Program-made: the position numbers and the translations under genes
Shown here: positions 25,976 to 34,647 of the stretch, in pieces
How positions within the stretch are numbered: position 1 is the stretch's first letter
Layout of the letters: every line of letters starts with the position of its first letter
Source: JACCZX01 sp038216465
GTDB lineage: Bacteria; Pseudomonadota; Gammaproteobacteria; Burkholderiales; Burkholderiaceae_F
DNA: 64,000 bases
NCBI GenBank assembly: GCA_038216465.1
Contig: JBBQQC010000001.1
Location: forward strand, 310,001 to 374,000
Direction: 5' to 3'
The notes under the pieces: generated by a model
Told to the model about the DNA's origin: nothing
Database searches by the model: none
The model's input: the letters and a program-made list of their open reading frames with translations, nothing else

Positions 25976-27150
25976 CCGGCGCTGTGCGTCGATAACCCGC
26001 GATACGTCCACGCACGCCACAGCGCTTCCAGCGGCCCTTGCTTCATCTTCATCGGCCCCAGCCATAGCTGACTCAACAGAGCCTGGCCCGCGAAGATTGC
26101 TGCAGCGAGCGCTGCGGTCTGCCAGTAACCCAGTCGCGGCCCGAGTGCCAGTCCCCAGCCCGACAGCAGCACGCCCATCGCGATCGATTGCAACAAATAG
26201 TTGGTCAGCGGCATGCGTCCGGCGGGCGCGAGCCACGCGATGACAGCCGGCGATGCTCGTCGCAAAAAAACGGATGCATAGAGAAAAGCCAGAGCAATGC
26301 TTAACAGCATCGGCACCGTCGCGCCCTGGGGTGTGGCCGCCAGTCCGTACGTCTCAACGTCCGACAGCATCCAGTAACCGTACAGCAACGCCGCCGGCAA
26401 CCCGATCAGCAAACCAAGCACCGACGCAGCTCGCCACGCGCGTGCGTCGGGTTGCCGCAGCCAGCCCGCGCGCTGTGCCAGCATGCCGGTCAGCATCAGC
26501 GCGACGGTCAGCGGAAGCCCTATGAAGTTGCCGACAATAAGCTCACCGAATTCGCCGATGCGCACCGGCAATTGCTGCGCGTAATTGCCGCTGCCGAAAA
26601 CCTCAAACTTGGCTGTCTCCTCGGCAACGAAGTCAGAGGACAGCGTGATGGCCGGACCAGCAGCCATGAATATCACCACACTAAAAAGCGCCATGCCGAT
26701 CCACCAGTTGCGCGCTGCACGCGCGACACCGGCCACCTCGCGGTCGACGTACAGCAGCAACACCAATCCGGCGACGGCGTACATCTGGGTGATGTCGCCA
26801 AAGTAGAAAAGGATTCCGTGCAGCACACCGAAAATGAATAGAAAAAGCATTCGCCGCCGAAAGATCCTGCGTGGCTCGGGCGTCATCGTCTTCAGCTTTG
26901 CATATAGCAGCGAAAAACTGGCACCAAAGAGCATGGCGAACAGCGGCATGAACTTGAGGTTGACAAACGCCGCCGTCGCAAAGAGCGTGATGCGATCCAG
27001 CATGTTTGCATCCGGCGTCAGATAGCCGACCGGATTCGTTGCGCCGAATAAGAACGAATGAATGTTGACCTGCAGGATGCCCAGTAGCGCAAACCCGCGC
27101 AGCGCATCGATGCGCTCGTCGCGCACCGGCACGCCTGCGTTAGGCGTCAT
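25972..27150 (-). CDS. DUF418 membrane protein (YeiB-like)
   Basis: About 392 residues with roughly ten hydrophobic segments. It opens with RDERIDALRGFALLGILQVNI and ends with a DUF418 region (PLTNYLLQSI, then GPMKMKQGPLEALWRAWTY), both typical of this family. Function unknown. Transport or acyl transfer have been suggested for relatives. It overlaps the coaD stop by 11 nt at its start, so the two are probably co-transcribed. A GTG 15 nt upstream is an alternative start. Confidence 0.86.
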   Translation of the reverse strand: MTPNAGVPVRDERIDALRGFALLGILQVNIHSFLFGATNPVGYLTPDANMLDRITLFATAAFVNLKFMPLFAMLFGASFSLLYAKLKTMTPEPRRIFRRRMLFLFIFGVLHGILFYFGDITQMYAVAGLVLLLYVDREVAGVARAARNWWIGMALFSVVIFMAAGPAITLSSDFVAEETAKFEVFGSGNYAQQLPVRIGEFGELIVGNFIGLPLTVALMLTGMLAQRAGWLRQPDARAWRAASVLGLLIGLPAALLYGYWMLSDVETYGLAATPQGATVPMLLSIALAFLYASVFLRRASPAVIAWLAPAGRMPLTNYLLQSIAMGVLLSGWGLALGPRLGYWQTAALAAAIFAGQALLSQLWLGPMKMKQGPLEALWRAWTYRGLSTHSAG

Positions 27151-27649
27151 CGGCCGATGTTGCACCCATCTGCGCCATCTTGGCCTTCAGCCAGCGCTCG
27201 ACCGACGGAAAGACGAACTTGCTGACGTCGCCGCCCATTAGCGCGATTTCACGCACGATACTGCCCGAGATGAACTGATACTGATCCGACGGCGTCAGAA
27301 ACATCGTCTCGACGTCGGGCAGCAGGTAGCGGTTCATTCCGGCCATCTGAAACTCATACTCAAAATCAGAGACGGCCCGCAGCCCGCGGACGACGACGCG
27401 TGCGTTCTGCTCGCGCACGAAGTCTTTCAGCAGGCCGCGAAAACCAGCCACCTCGACGTTCGGATAGTGCGACAGCACTTCTCGCGCGATCGCAATACGC
27501 TCGTTCAAATCGAAGAACGGCTTCTTCGCGCGGCTGTCCGCGACACCCACAACTAATTTGGAGAACAGACCCCCCGCACGCCGAACCAGATCTTCATGGC
27601 CGCGTGTCAGCGGATCGAACGTGCCCGGATATACCGCGATCACCATCAT
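27140..27649 (-). CDS. coaD: Pantetheine-phosphate adenylyltransferase
   Basis: A 169-residue nucleotidyltransferase for the penultimate step of coenzyme A synthesis. YPGTFDPLTRGHEDL carries the T-x-G-H motif, VVRGLRAVSDFEYEFQMAGMN is the phosphopantetheine pocket, and FISGSIVREI is the second nucleotide loop. Complete and of usual length. It lies 46 bp downstream of rsmD on the same strand, a widespread pairing. Confidence 0.96.
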   Translation of the reverse strand: MMVIAVYPGTFDPLTRGHEDLVRRAGGLFSKLVVGVADSRAKKPFFDLNERIAIAREVLSHYPNVEVAGFRGLLKDFVREQNARVVVRGLRAVSDFEYEFQMAGMNRYLLPDVETMFLTPSDQYQFISGSIVREIALMGGDVSKFVFPSVERWLKAKMAQMGATSADDA

Positions 27650-27695
27650 CGTCTCCCGCCCGGCTGTGGACCTCTCGACGCCGGCCGGCGATTAT

Positions 27696-28409
27696 TCATG
27701 CAGATTGGTGGCGCAGCAAATGAAAGTGCACGCGCCCGGCGCGCCCGGCTCGTGCCGGCTCGAGTCGATGTCGCGCCAGCATCGAGCTATCGAGGCCGGC
27801 AGTGCCTTCAGCGTAGATCAGGCCACCGGCAGTAACGAGACGCGCAGCCGCAGCCAGGGCTGGGAAGAGTAACGACGAATCAAACGGCGGATCGAGAAAG
27901 ACAATCTCGAACGCCGCGTCCGGCCAGCGCGCCGCCACCGCCAGCGCGTCGCCAGCGACGACGTCAACGTTTTCTGCGCCCAGCCTGTGTTTGACCAGCG
28001 TCAGTTGTTCGACCAGCCGCCAATTATTCTCGACCAACGTGACCCGCTGCGCGCCGCGCGAGGCCACCTCAAAGCCCAGCGCGCCAGTGCCCGCGAAAAA
28101 ATCGACCGCACGCACCGCGGCGAGATTGGGAATGAAATGCTCGATCCAGTTGAAAAGAGTTACGCGGACGCGGTCGGGGGTAGGTCTCAAGCCGGCGACG
28201 TCGACCACATTCAAGGGTGTTCGTTTCCACCTGCCGCCGATAATGCGCACGCGGTGCGGTGCGCTCGCAAAATTGCGCACCGCATGCGCGGCACGTGGTG
28301 TCGTGCGCCCCGACACTGCTTCGCGGCGATGCTTTGTTACACTGCCGCTCGACGGTCGCCCTGACGTTTTTCGTGTTGCTTCCTCGCCTTTCGACCGTCT
28401 GTTAGCCAT
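27696..28409 (-). CDS. rsmD: 16S rRNA (guanine(966)-N2)-methyltransferase
   Basis: About 237 residues. The first 60 or so are basic and low in hydrophobics, longer than in E. coli RsmD. The methyltransferase core then starts at VRIIGGRWKRTPL, with RPTPDRVRVTLFNW, SAM motif DFFAGTGALGFEVASRGA and catalytic FLDPPF. It modifies G966 of 16S rRNA. The ATG at 28409 is 6 bp from the divergent ftsY ATG, so one or both true starts may lie further in. coaD follows downstream. Confidence 0.92.
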   Translation of the reverse strand: MANRRSKGEEATRKTSGRPSSGSVTKHRREAVSGRTTPRAAHAVRNFASAPHRVRIIGGRWKRTPLNVVDVAGLRPTPDRVRVTLFNWIEHFIPNLAAVRAVDFFAGTGALGFEVASRGAQRVTLVENNWRLVEQLTLVKHRLGAENVDVVAGDALAVAARWPDAAFEIVFLDPPFDSSLLFPALAAAARLVTAGGLIYAEGTAGLDSSMLARHRLEPARAGRAGRVHFHLLRHQSA

Positions 28410-28415
28410 CGCTCG

Positions 28416-29354
28416 ATGATAAGTCCCGGCTCTTCCGGAAGCTCGAAGATCGGCTGGCTGTCGCGACTTAAGACCGGTCTTACCAAAACACGCGTCAACA
28501 TCGTCGGTTTGTTTTCCGGCGGCGTCGTCGACGACGAATTTCTCGAGGAGCTCGAGCTCGCGTTGATCGGCGCCGATGTTGGCGTCACGACTTCGTCTCA
28601 CGTCATCGAAGCAGTAAGAATGCGGATCAAGCTGGACGGTCTGCTGACGCAGGAGGAAGTACGTTGCGCATTGAGTGACGAGCTCACCGTGCTGCTCGCT
28701 CCGGCTGAAGGCCGCATCGATTTTTCGCAGGCACGCCCGCTGGTGCTGATGGTGGCAGGCATCAACGGCGCGGGTAAAACGACGTCGATCGGCAAACTGG
28801 CAAAGTGGCTCGCCGGTCAAAACAAGTCGGTGCTGTTAGCCGCCGGCGACACGTTTCGCGCGGCGGCGCGCGAACAGCTTGCCGTCTGGGGAGCACGCAA
28901 CGATGTCGAAGTGATTGCGCAGAGCGGGGGCGACCCCGCCGCCGTCGTGTTCGATGCGGTTTCGGCAGCCAAGGCGCGCGGTATCGACGTTCTGATCGCA
29001 GATACCGCCGGTCGTCTGCCGACGCAGCAACATCTGATGGAAGAATTGAAAAGAATCAAACGCGCGCAGCAAAAAGCGCTGATGGGCGCGCCGCACCAGA
29101 TCATCTTGATCATCGACGGCACCAACGGCCAGAATGCGCTGGCGCAGGTGCAGGCATTCGACGATGCAGTTGGACTGACGGGATTAATCATTACCAAACT
29201 CGATGGCACCGCCAAAGGTGGCGTCGTCGCCGCCATCGTCGAAGCCAGGCGCGGGCGGCCACTGCCGATTTTCTTTATCGGCGTCGGCGAGGCGATTGAC
29301 GATCTGCAGCCGTTCGTGGCGCGCGAATTTGCCGATGCGCTGGTGGGCGCCTGA
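28416..29354 (+). CDS. ftsY: Signal recognition particle receptor FtsY
   Basis: 312 residues, essentially only the NG domains. The long acidic A domain of E. coli FtsY is missing and replaced by a short hydrophobic/basic N-terminus (IGWLSRLKTGLTKTR), the lipid-binding helix. GTPase motifs are GINGAGKTTSIGKLA (P-loop), DTAGRLPTQQHLMEEL and TKLDGTAKGG. It docks SRP-ribosome complexes at the membrane. ppx follows with a TGATG overlap. Confidence 0.95.
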   Translation: MISPGSSGSSKIGWLSRLKTGLTKTRVNIVGLFSGGVVDDEFLEELELALIGADVGVTTSSHVIEAVRMRIKLDGLLTQEEVRCALSDELTVLLAPAEGRIDFSQARPLVLMVAGINGAGKTTSIGKLAKWLAGQNKSVLLAAGDTFRAAAREQLAVWGARNDVEVIAQSGGDPAAVVFDAVSAAKARGIDVLIADTAGRLPTQQHLMEELKRIKRAQQKALMGAPHQIILIIDGTNGQNALAQVQAFDDAVGLTGLIITKLDGTAKGGVVAAIVEARRGRPLPIFFIGVGEAIDDLQPFVAREFADALVGA

Positions 29355-30811
29355 TGCTGCTGGCCGCTGTCGATCTCGGGTCCAACAGCTTCCGGCTCGA
29401 AATCGGCAAGGTCGAAGAGGCTTACATTGCGCGCCATGGCTACTGGAAGGAAACGGTGCGCCTTGCTGCCGGGCTCGACGAAAGCAACAAGCTCAGCAAG
29501 AAGGCGATTGACATCGCCGTCGAGACTCTGGCCCGGATGAACGAGCGGCTGCGTGGCATGAAGAACGAACATGTGCGCGCGGTCGGGACGCAATCGCTGC
29601 GTCAGGCGCGCAATCTCGACCAATTCCTTCTCGAGGCACAGCACGCTCTCGGCTTTCCGATCGAAGTGATTTCGGGGCGTGAAGAGGCGCGCCTCGTGTT
29701 TGAAGGCTGCATGCACACACTGCCGCCATCAACTGCACGCAGGCTGGTGGTCGATATCGGCGGTGCCTCCACCGAAGTCATCGTCGGCAAGGGGTTCGTG
29801 GCCGACAACGCCGAGTCGTTCAAGGTGGGCTGCGTCAATACATCGCTGCGTTTCTTCAAGGATGGACGGATCGACCGATCGAGCCTGAAAAAAGCACAAG
29901 TCGCTGCCGCGGCAGAGCTCGAAGAGGCGATCTCTGTGTTCTCGCATGGACAATGGGATGAGGCGTACGGCTCGAGCGGCACGATCGGTGCCGTGTCCGA
30001 CATTCTGCACACGCAAGGCTGGACCGACGGCACCATAACGCCGCAAGGTCTGTTGACGCTGCACTACGCATTGCTCGACGCCGGCGAGATCAAGCGCATT
30101 CGGCTCGCGGGCATGAAGCCCGAGCGGCAGGAGGTGCTGGTCGGCGGCGTCGCGGTGTTGTCGGCCGTGTGCGATTCTCTCGGCATCGAAGAACTGCGGC
30201 CAGCGCGCGGAGGCTTGCGTGTCGGCGTGCTGTACGACTTGCTCGGGCGGCGTGAACGCAAGGATCTGCGCGATACGACCGTGGTGCGCATGCAGACGAG
30301 GTTCGGCGTCGATCGCGCTCAGGCGCAACGTGTGGGCGCGCTGTCCGCACAGTTTTACGCGGCGCTGATGCCCGCAGGTGATGAGACGGAGAGCCGGCTG
30401 CGTTGGGCCGCGTCACTGCACGAAGTCGGATTCGCGATCTCGCACAACGACTATCACAAGCACTCAGCGTATCTAATCCAGCACAGCGACATTGCAGGGT
30501 TTTCAACGTCGGACCAGGAGCGCGTCGCGACCTTGGTGCTGGCGCAGCGCGGCAACCTGAAGAAGGTGCAAGCAGCGCTGGCCGATCACGAGATTGCAGC
30601 GAGGGTCCTTTCGCTGCGGCTGGCCGTCACGGTCGCGCACGCGCGACGTGCCGTGGAGCTACCCGACTGGTCGTTGAAGTTCGGAAAAAGCATCGAGCTC
30701 GGCTTAGCGAATGACTGGCTGACACGGCACCCGCTAACGCAGTATCTGCTGGAAGAAGAAGCCGCCCACTGGGAGCGAGTCGGCATTGCATTCACCCTGC
30801 GGACGACGTGA
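29354..30811 (+). CDS. ppx: Exopolyphosphatase
   Basis: 485 residues of the Ppx/GppA family (actin-like ATPase fold). AAVDLGSNSFRLEI is the phosphate-1 motif and VVDIGGASTEVIVG the phosphate-2 motif. A C-terminal HD-like helical domain (about 315-485) contains WAASLHEVGFAISHNDYHKH. It releases phosphate from polyphosphate, or hydrolyses pppGpp, and the two activities cannot be separated here. Its ATG overlaps the ftsY stop. The convergent sixA-ppk pair supports a polyphosphate role. Confidence 0.93.
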   Translation: MLLAAVDLGSNSFRLEIGKVEEAYIARHGYWKETVRLAAGLDESNKLSKKAIDIAVETLARMNERLRGMKNEHVRAVGTQSLRQARNLDQFLLEAQHALGFPIEVISGREEARLVFEGCMHTLPPSTARRLVVDIGGASTEVIVGKGFVADNAESFKVGCVNTSLRFFKDGRIDRSSLKKAQVAAAAELEEAISVFSHGQWDEAYGSSGTIGAVSDILHTQGWTDGTITPQGLLTLHYALLDAGEIKRIRLAGMKPERQEVLVGGVAVLSAVCDSLGIEELRPARGGLRVGVLYDLLGRRERKDLRDTTVVRMQTRFGVDRAQAQRVGALSAQFYAALMPAGDETESRLRWAASLHEVGFAISHNDYHKHSAYLIQHSDIAGFSTSDQERVATLVLAQRGNLKKVQAALADHEIAARVLSLRLAVTVAHARRAVELPDWSLKFGKSIELGLANDWLTRHPLTQYLLEEEAAHWERVGIAFTLRTT

Positions 30812-30824
30812 CTGCTGACGATGC

Positions 30825-31289
30825 TCACACCAGGTCTGGATTGATTACCGCGCGCAGCAAGATTTCCTCATCGGCATCTTGCTCGCTGCGGCTGAACCAC
30901 CATAGGCCGCCTTTCTTCAGCGACCAATCGCGTGCGCGCCCGCTCAGCAGGCTGCTTGCGACCAAGCCAAGCGTGGGTTGATGTCCAACGACGACCACGG
31001 CTGCTTTGGACTGCGGCCAATCGACGGCAGCGAGTACATCGGCCGCGGACGCACCGGGCGCTAAATCATCGAGCGTGCGCAGCTTAAACAACGAAATGTC
31101 GGCTAGTGCCTGTGCGGTCTGTTGCGCTCGACGCGCCGGGCTGACATAAAGCTTCGCGGTTTGCGGCAGGCGTGTGTGCAGCCATTCGGCGACGCGACGT
31201 GCTTGCTTTTCGCCCTTCGCGGTCAGCTTGCGGGCGAGGTCCGGCTCGCCGGGCTCAGCATCGGCATGACGCCAGAGAATCAGTTCCAT
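30825..31289 (-). CDS. sixA: Phosphohistidine phosphatase SixA
   Basis: A 154-residue histidine-phosphatase-superfamily protein. LWRHADAEPGEPD is the catalytic RHG-like motif with the nucleophilic His, and VVGHQPTLG holds the second His. SixA removes phosphate from histidine proteins such as ArcB, and in E. coli also NPr. The start at MELILWRH shares one base with the ppk stop (TGATG), so the two genes are translationally coupled. Confidence 0.92.
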   Translation of the reverse strand: MELILWRHADAEPGEPDLARKLTAKGEKQARRVAEWLHTRLPQTAKLYVSPARRAQQTAQALADISLFKLRTLDDLAPGASAADVLAAVDWPQSKAAVVVVGHQPTLGLVASSLLSGRARDWSLKKGGLWWFSRSEQDADEEILLRAVINPDLV

Positions 31290-33454
31290 CAGCTTTCGCC
31301 GACCTGAGCCGCTAGTTTTGTCAGCAGGCTGCGCTGTGCGGACCGGCCGCCGGCGCCAGCTTTCGGCGCGCGGTAGTCGCCGTCTGCGCCCAGAAGCCAC
31401 GCGTCTCGAGTGTCTTCAAGATACGGAGTCAACCCTTCATCGACGACCCGTCTGCGCAATTTGGCCTCCAAGACCGGCCAGGCGATCTCGATGCGACGAA
31501 ACAAATTGCGCCCCATCCAGTCGGCGCTCGACAAATACACCTTCGGCGCACCACCGTTGCGAAAGTAGTAGATGCGGTGATGCTCGAGAAAGCGGCCGAC
31601 GATCGACCGCACGCGGATGTTGTCCGACAACCCCTTGACGCCGGCGCGCAGTGCGCAGGCACCGCGCACAATCAGATCAATCTTCACCCCTGCCTGAGAT
31701 GCACCGTAAAGCGCGGTGATCGTGGCCTCATCGGTAAGCGCGTTCATCTTCGCAATTACGCGCGCCGCCTTCCCGCTCCTTGCGAGCTTCACCTCGTTGG
31801 CCAGCGCACGCAGCAGATTCCGGTGCAACGTGAACGGCGCCATCCACAGATGCTTCAGGCGCTCGACCCGGGTCAGGCTAGTCATATGCAGGAATGCCTT
31901 TTCCATATCGCTGCATATTTCCGCGTTGGCGGTCAGCATCCCGAAGTCGGTGTAAAGCTTGGTCGTCGCCGAGTGATAGTTGCCGGTGCCAAGATGTGCA
32001 TAGCGCACCAGTGTCGGACGGCCGCGCACTTCTTCCCGCCGCAGTACCAGCGTCATCTTGCCGTGGGTCTTTAGGCCCAGCACGCCGTAAACAACTTGTG
32101 CGCCGACCGCTTCCAGCCGCTCCGCTAGGTTGATATTCGCCTCCTCGTCGAAGCGCGCTTTGAGCTCAACGATCGCCGTGACTTCCTTGCCGCGCCGCGC
32201 GGCCTCTTCCAGAATATCGACCATCACCGAGCTGATGCCGGTGCGATAAAGCGTCATCCGGATCGCGGCAACGCGCGGATCGACCGCCGATTGACGCAAG
32301 AACTCGATCACCGGCTCGAAACTCTCAAAGGGGTGATGTAGCAGGATGTCCCCCTGCTTCATCGCTTGGAACATGTCCGAGCTCTGTGTGACCTTACGCG
32401 GCCAGGCGGGAACAAACGGCGGCCAGCGCAGCTTCGGCTGAGTGAGCAAATCAACCAGCTGGTTGAGTCGCACTAAATTGACGGGTCCGTCGACCTGAAA
32501 CACCGCTTCGCTCGGAATCTGAAATTGCTCCTGCAGCAGCTGCTGCAGCGGGAGCGGACACGTCCGCAGGATTTCCAGTCGCACCGCGTTACCGAAATGG
32601 CGCTGCGTCAGTTCCATCCGCATTGCCTGGCGCAAGTTGTGCACCTCCCGTTCGTCGACGGTCAGGTCAGAATCCCGTGTCACGCGAAACTGCGAAAAGC
32701 CACTGATCACGCGCCCTGGAAAAAGATCTTGAAGATGTGCACGTATGGCGGATGTGAGCAGCACGAACGCTTGTTTGCCAGGCGCAAGCTTGGAAGGAAG
32801 CGGGATCACCCGCGGCAGGACGCGCGGCACCTTGAGAATTGCAATCGCAGACGGCCGCCCGAACGCGTCCTTGCCTTGGAGCTGCATGATGAAGTTCAGA
32901 GATTTGTTCAGGACCTGCGGAAATGGATGCGAAGGATCGAGACCAATCGGCGCCAGCAGCGGCTTGACCTCGCGCTGCACGTAATCGCGCAGCCACGCGC
33001 GCTGCGCTTCCGTGCGCTGCGCATGATTGATGATCACTATGTTGTGCTGCGCTAGCGCGGGCATGATGGTGTGGTTGTAGAGCTCGTATTGCTGCTCGAC
33101 AAGCCGGTGCGCGCGCTCGAGAACGGTTGCGTAAACCGGCGCGGAAACTCCGTCAGTCAGGTCAGAAACACGGACCTCGAAGAACTCGTCGAGGTTCGAA
33201 GAAACGATGCACACGTAGCGAAGCCGCTCGGCTAGCGGCACCGAAGCTCGCGCCGCCATGGCCAACACGCGTTCGTTGAACGCAAGCAGCGACAGCTCCC
33301 GGTTCAGATACAAGTCCGGCGGAGCAATCAACGGCGAGTCTCGCTTGGAGCGCTTACGCTTGGAATGCTTGCGATGATGGCGGCCAACCATAGTCATCCA
33401 CGATGACAGTTCCATGACGGGCTCGCAAGCCGGCGGTGGATCCTCCACCGGCAT
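31289..33454 (-). CDS. ppk1: Polyphosphate kinase
   Basis: About 721 residues. PPK1 makes inorganic polyphosphate from ATP. The N domain opens with YLNRELSLLAFNERVLA. The phospholipase-D-like catalytic domains contain the autophosphorylated His in LKTHGKMTLVLRRE and a second His region near the C-terminus (FLEHHRIYYFRNGG). The start is uncertain: Met codons at 33454, 33415 and 33388 are in frame and a GTG at 33541 is further out. I chose 33454 because it leaves the rpoH control region free. A basic stretch (HHRKHSKRKRSKRD) precedes the family core. Divergent from rpoH. Confidence 0.93.
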   Translation of the reverse strand: MPVEDPPPACEPVMELSSWMTMVGRHHRKHSKRKRSKRDSPLIAPPDLYLNRELSLLAFNERVLAMAARASVPLAERLRYVCIVSSNLDEFFEVRVSDLTDGVSAPVYATVLERAHRLVEQQYELYNHTIMPALAQHNIVIINHAQRTEAQRAWLRDYVQREVKPLLAPIGLDPSHPFPQVLNKSLNFIMQLQGKDAFGRPSAIAILKVPRVLPRVIPLPSKLAPGKQAFVLLTSAIRAHLQDLFPGRVISGFSQFRVTRDSDLTVDEREVHNLRQAMRMELTQRHFGNAVRLEILRTCPLPLQQLLQEQFQIPSEAVFQVDGPVNLVRLNQLVDLLTQPKLRWPPFVPAWPRKVTQSSDMFQAMKQGDILLHHPFESFEPVIEFLRQSAVDPRVAAIRMTLYRTGISSVMVDILEEAARRGKEVTAIVELKARFDEEANINLAERLEAVGAQVVYGVLGLKTHGKMTLVLRREEVRGRPTLVRYAHLGTGNYHSATTKLYTDFGMLTANAEICSDMEKAFLHMTSLTRVERLKHLWMAPFTLHRNLLRALANEVKLARSGKAARVIAKMNALTDEATITALYGASQAGVKIDLIVRGACALRAGVKGLSDNIRVRSIVGRFLEHHRIYYFRNGGAPKVYLSSADWMGRNLFRRIEIAWPVLEAKLRRRVVDEGLTPYLEDTRDAWLLGADGDYRAPKAGAGGRSAQRSLLTKLAAQVGES

Positions 33455-33500
33455 TGCTTTCAGGGTAAGTGTTGACTCACTTGTCAGCCGCGGGCTTTGG

Positions 33501-33527
33501 CAATTCCGACTATATAGGTCGGAATTG
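33501..33527. promoter_or_regulatory. Perfect 10-bp inverted repeat, operator candidate
   Basis: Arms CAATTCCGAC and GTCGGAATTG are exact reverse complements, separated by TATATAG. The element lies between ppk and rpoH and its right arm runs into the -35-like TTGAAC of the proposed rpoH promoter. The 27-nt size and AT-rich centre fit a dimeric regulator site. The regulator is unknown. Confidence 0.6.
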
Positions 33528-33554
33528 AACTCTCCGTGCACCTGTTCCTCTAAG
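33525..33554 (+). promoter_or_regulatory. Possible sigma-70-type promoter of rpoH
   Basis: TTGAAC (33525-33530), an 18-nt spacer, then TCTAAG (33549-33554). Each hexamer matches consensus at four of six positions. Transcription would start near 33561, inside the CIRCE element, which is the usual arrangement for HrcA control. Confidence 0.4.
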
Positions 33555-33556
33555 GC

Positions 33557-33583
33557 TTAGCACTCAAAAGAGGCGAGTGCTAA
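33557..33583 (+). promoter_or_regulatory. CIRCE operator (HrcA binding site) upstream of rpoH
   Basis: TTAGCACTC, exactly nine bases, then GAGTGCTAA: a perfect match to the CIRCE consensus. It ends 14 bp before the rpoH Shine-Dalgarno GGAG. CIRCE is bound by the heat-shock repressor HrcA, most often at groES and dnaK genes. Here it should place the heat-shock sigma factor gene under HrcA. hrcA itself is not in the window. Confidence 0.93.
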
Positions 33584-33607
33584 GCTAAATTGAAACTGGA
33601 GAAATAC

Positions 33608-34519
33608 GTGGCGAGAAATACCAAGTCAGTGGGCACCGCCCTGGTCCCGTTCGGGGCGCAGGGTCTTGCACTCAGTCCCGGAAGCTTAGGCAGCATTGAC
33701 GCTTACATTCAGGCAGTGAATCGGGTGCCGATGCTTACGCCTGACGAAGAGATTCGTTTGGCGCGGGAGTTCCGTGACAATGACAACCTGGATTCTGCGG
33801 GTCGGCTGGTGATGTCGCACCTGCGGCTGGTGGTCGCAGTTGCGCGCAACTATCTGGGGTACGGCCTGCCCCACGCCGACCTGATACAGGAAGGCAACAT
33901 CGGCCTGATGAAGGCGGTTAAGCGCTTTGACCCGGAGCGAGGCGTTCGGTTGGTGTCCTTCGCCTTGCATTGGATCAAGGCCGAGATCCACGAGTACGTG
34001 CTGAAGAACTGGCGGCTGGTCAAAGTGGCGACCACCAAGGCCCAGCGCAAGCTGTTTTTCAACCTGCGCAGCATGAAGCAAGGGCTTGGAACGATGTCGC
34101 AGGATCAGGTCGACGAAATCGCCGCCAAGCTCAACGTAAAGCGCGAGGAAGTTTCGGAAATGGAAACGCGCCTGTCGGGCGGCGACATAGCACTCGAAGG
34201 TCGTACCGACGACGGCGACGAGGAATTCGCGCCGATCGCGTATCTGGCCGATGCCGATTCTGAGCCGACTCAGGTGCTACAGCGTCGCGAATACGACGTA
34301 CTGCAGAGTGAAGGGGTACGCGAAGCGCTGGCAGAGCTCGATCCGCGCAGCCGCCGGATCGTTGAGGCGCGCTGGTTGAACGAGGACAAGGACGGCAACG
34401 TCGGCACGTCGACGTTGCACGACCTCGCCCAGGAATTTGGGGTGTCGGCGGAACGAATTCGCCAGATCGAAGCCAAAGCTTTGCAGAAGATGCGAAGCGC
34501 AATGGCGGAATACGCGTAA
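33608..34519 (+). CDS. rpoH: RNA polymerase heat-shock sigma factor (sigma-32)
   Basis: About 303 residues with a GTG start, chosen because GGAG lies 6 nt upstream (33598-33601). A TTG further up has no such site. Region 2 contains RLVMSHLRLVVAVARNYLGYGL and DLIQEGNIGLMKAVKRFDPERG. The RpoH box QRKLFFNLR identifies sigma-32 rather than RpoS or RpoD. Region 4 ends with EFGVSAERIRQIEAKAL. It directs transcription of chaperone and protease genes such as the hslUV pair in this window. The leader carries a CIRCE operator, and a terminator follows. Confidence 0.97.
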   Translation: MARNTKSVGTALVPFGAQGLALSPGSLGSIDAYIQAVNRVPMLTPDEEIRLAREFRDNDNLDSAGRLVMSHLRLVVAVARNYLGYGLPHADLIQEGNIGLMKAVKRFDPERGVRLVSFALHWIKAEIHEYVLKNWRLVKVATTKAQRKLFFNLRSMKQGLGTMSQDQVDEIAAKLNVKREEVSEMETRLSGGDIALEGRTDDGDEEFAPIAYLADADSEPTQVLQRREYDVLQSEGVREALAELDPRSRRIVEARWLNEDKDGNVGTSTLHDLAQEFGVSAERIRQIEAKALQKMRSAMAEYA

Positions 34520-34610
34520 AGCGGGCAAGCCGTGGCGACCGTGGCTTCTGTTGGTTGAAGCAAGGGTCCGCCTCTGTTCTTCCCCCTCTCCTCCGATGAG
34601 GCGGACACTA

Positions 34611-34637
34611 AGCCCCGGTATCCCGGGGCTTTTTTTT
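34611..34637 (+). terminator. Rho-independent terminator after rpoH
   Basis: An 8-bp stem AGCCCCGG / CCGGGGCT with a 4-nt loop is followed by eight T. It lies about 90 bp after the rpoH stop and 10 bp before the next gene. Confidence 0.92.
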
Positions 34638-34647
34638 GAACCCGGCA

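Noticed and set aside
34636..34647. TTG start for the gene after rpoH
   Set aside because: It lies in the T-run of the rpoH terminator with no ribosome-binding site. The ATG at 34648 is more sensible.
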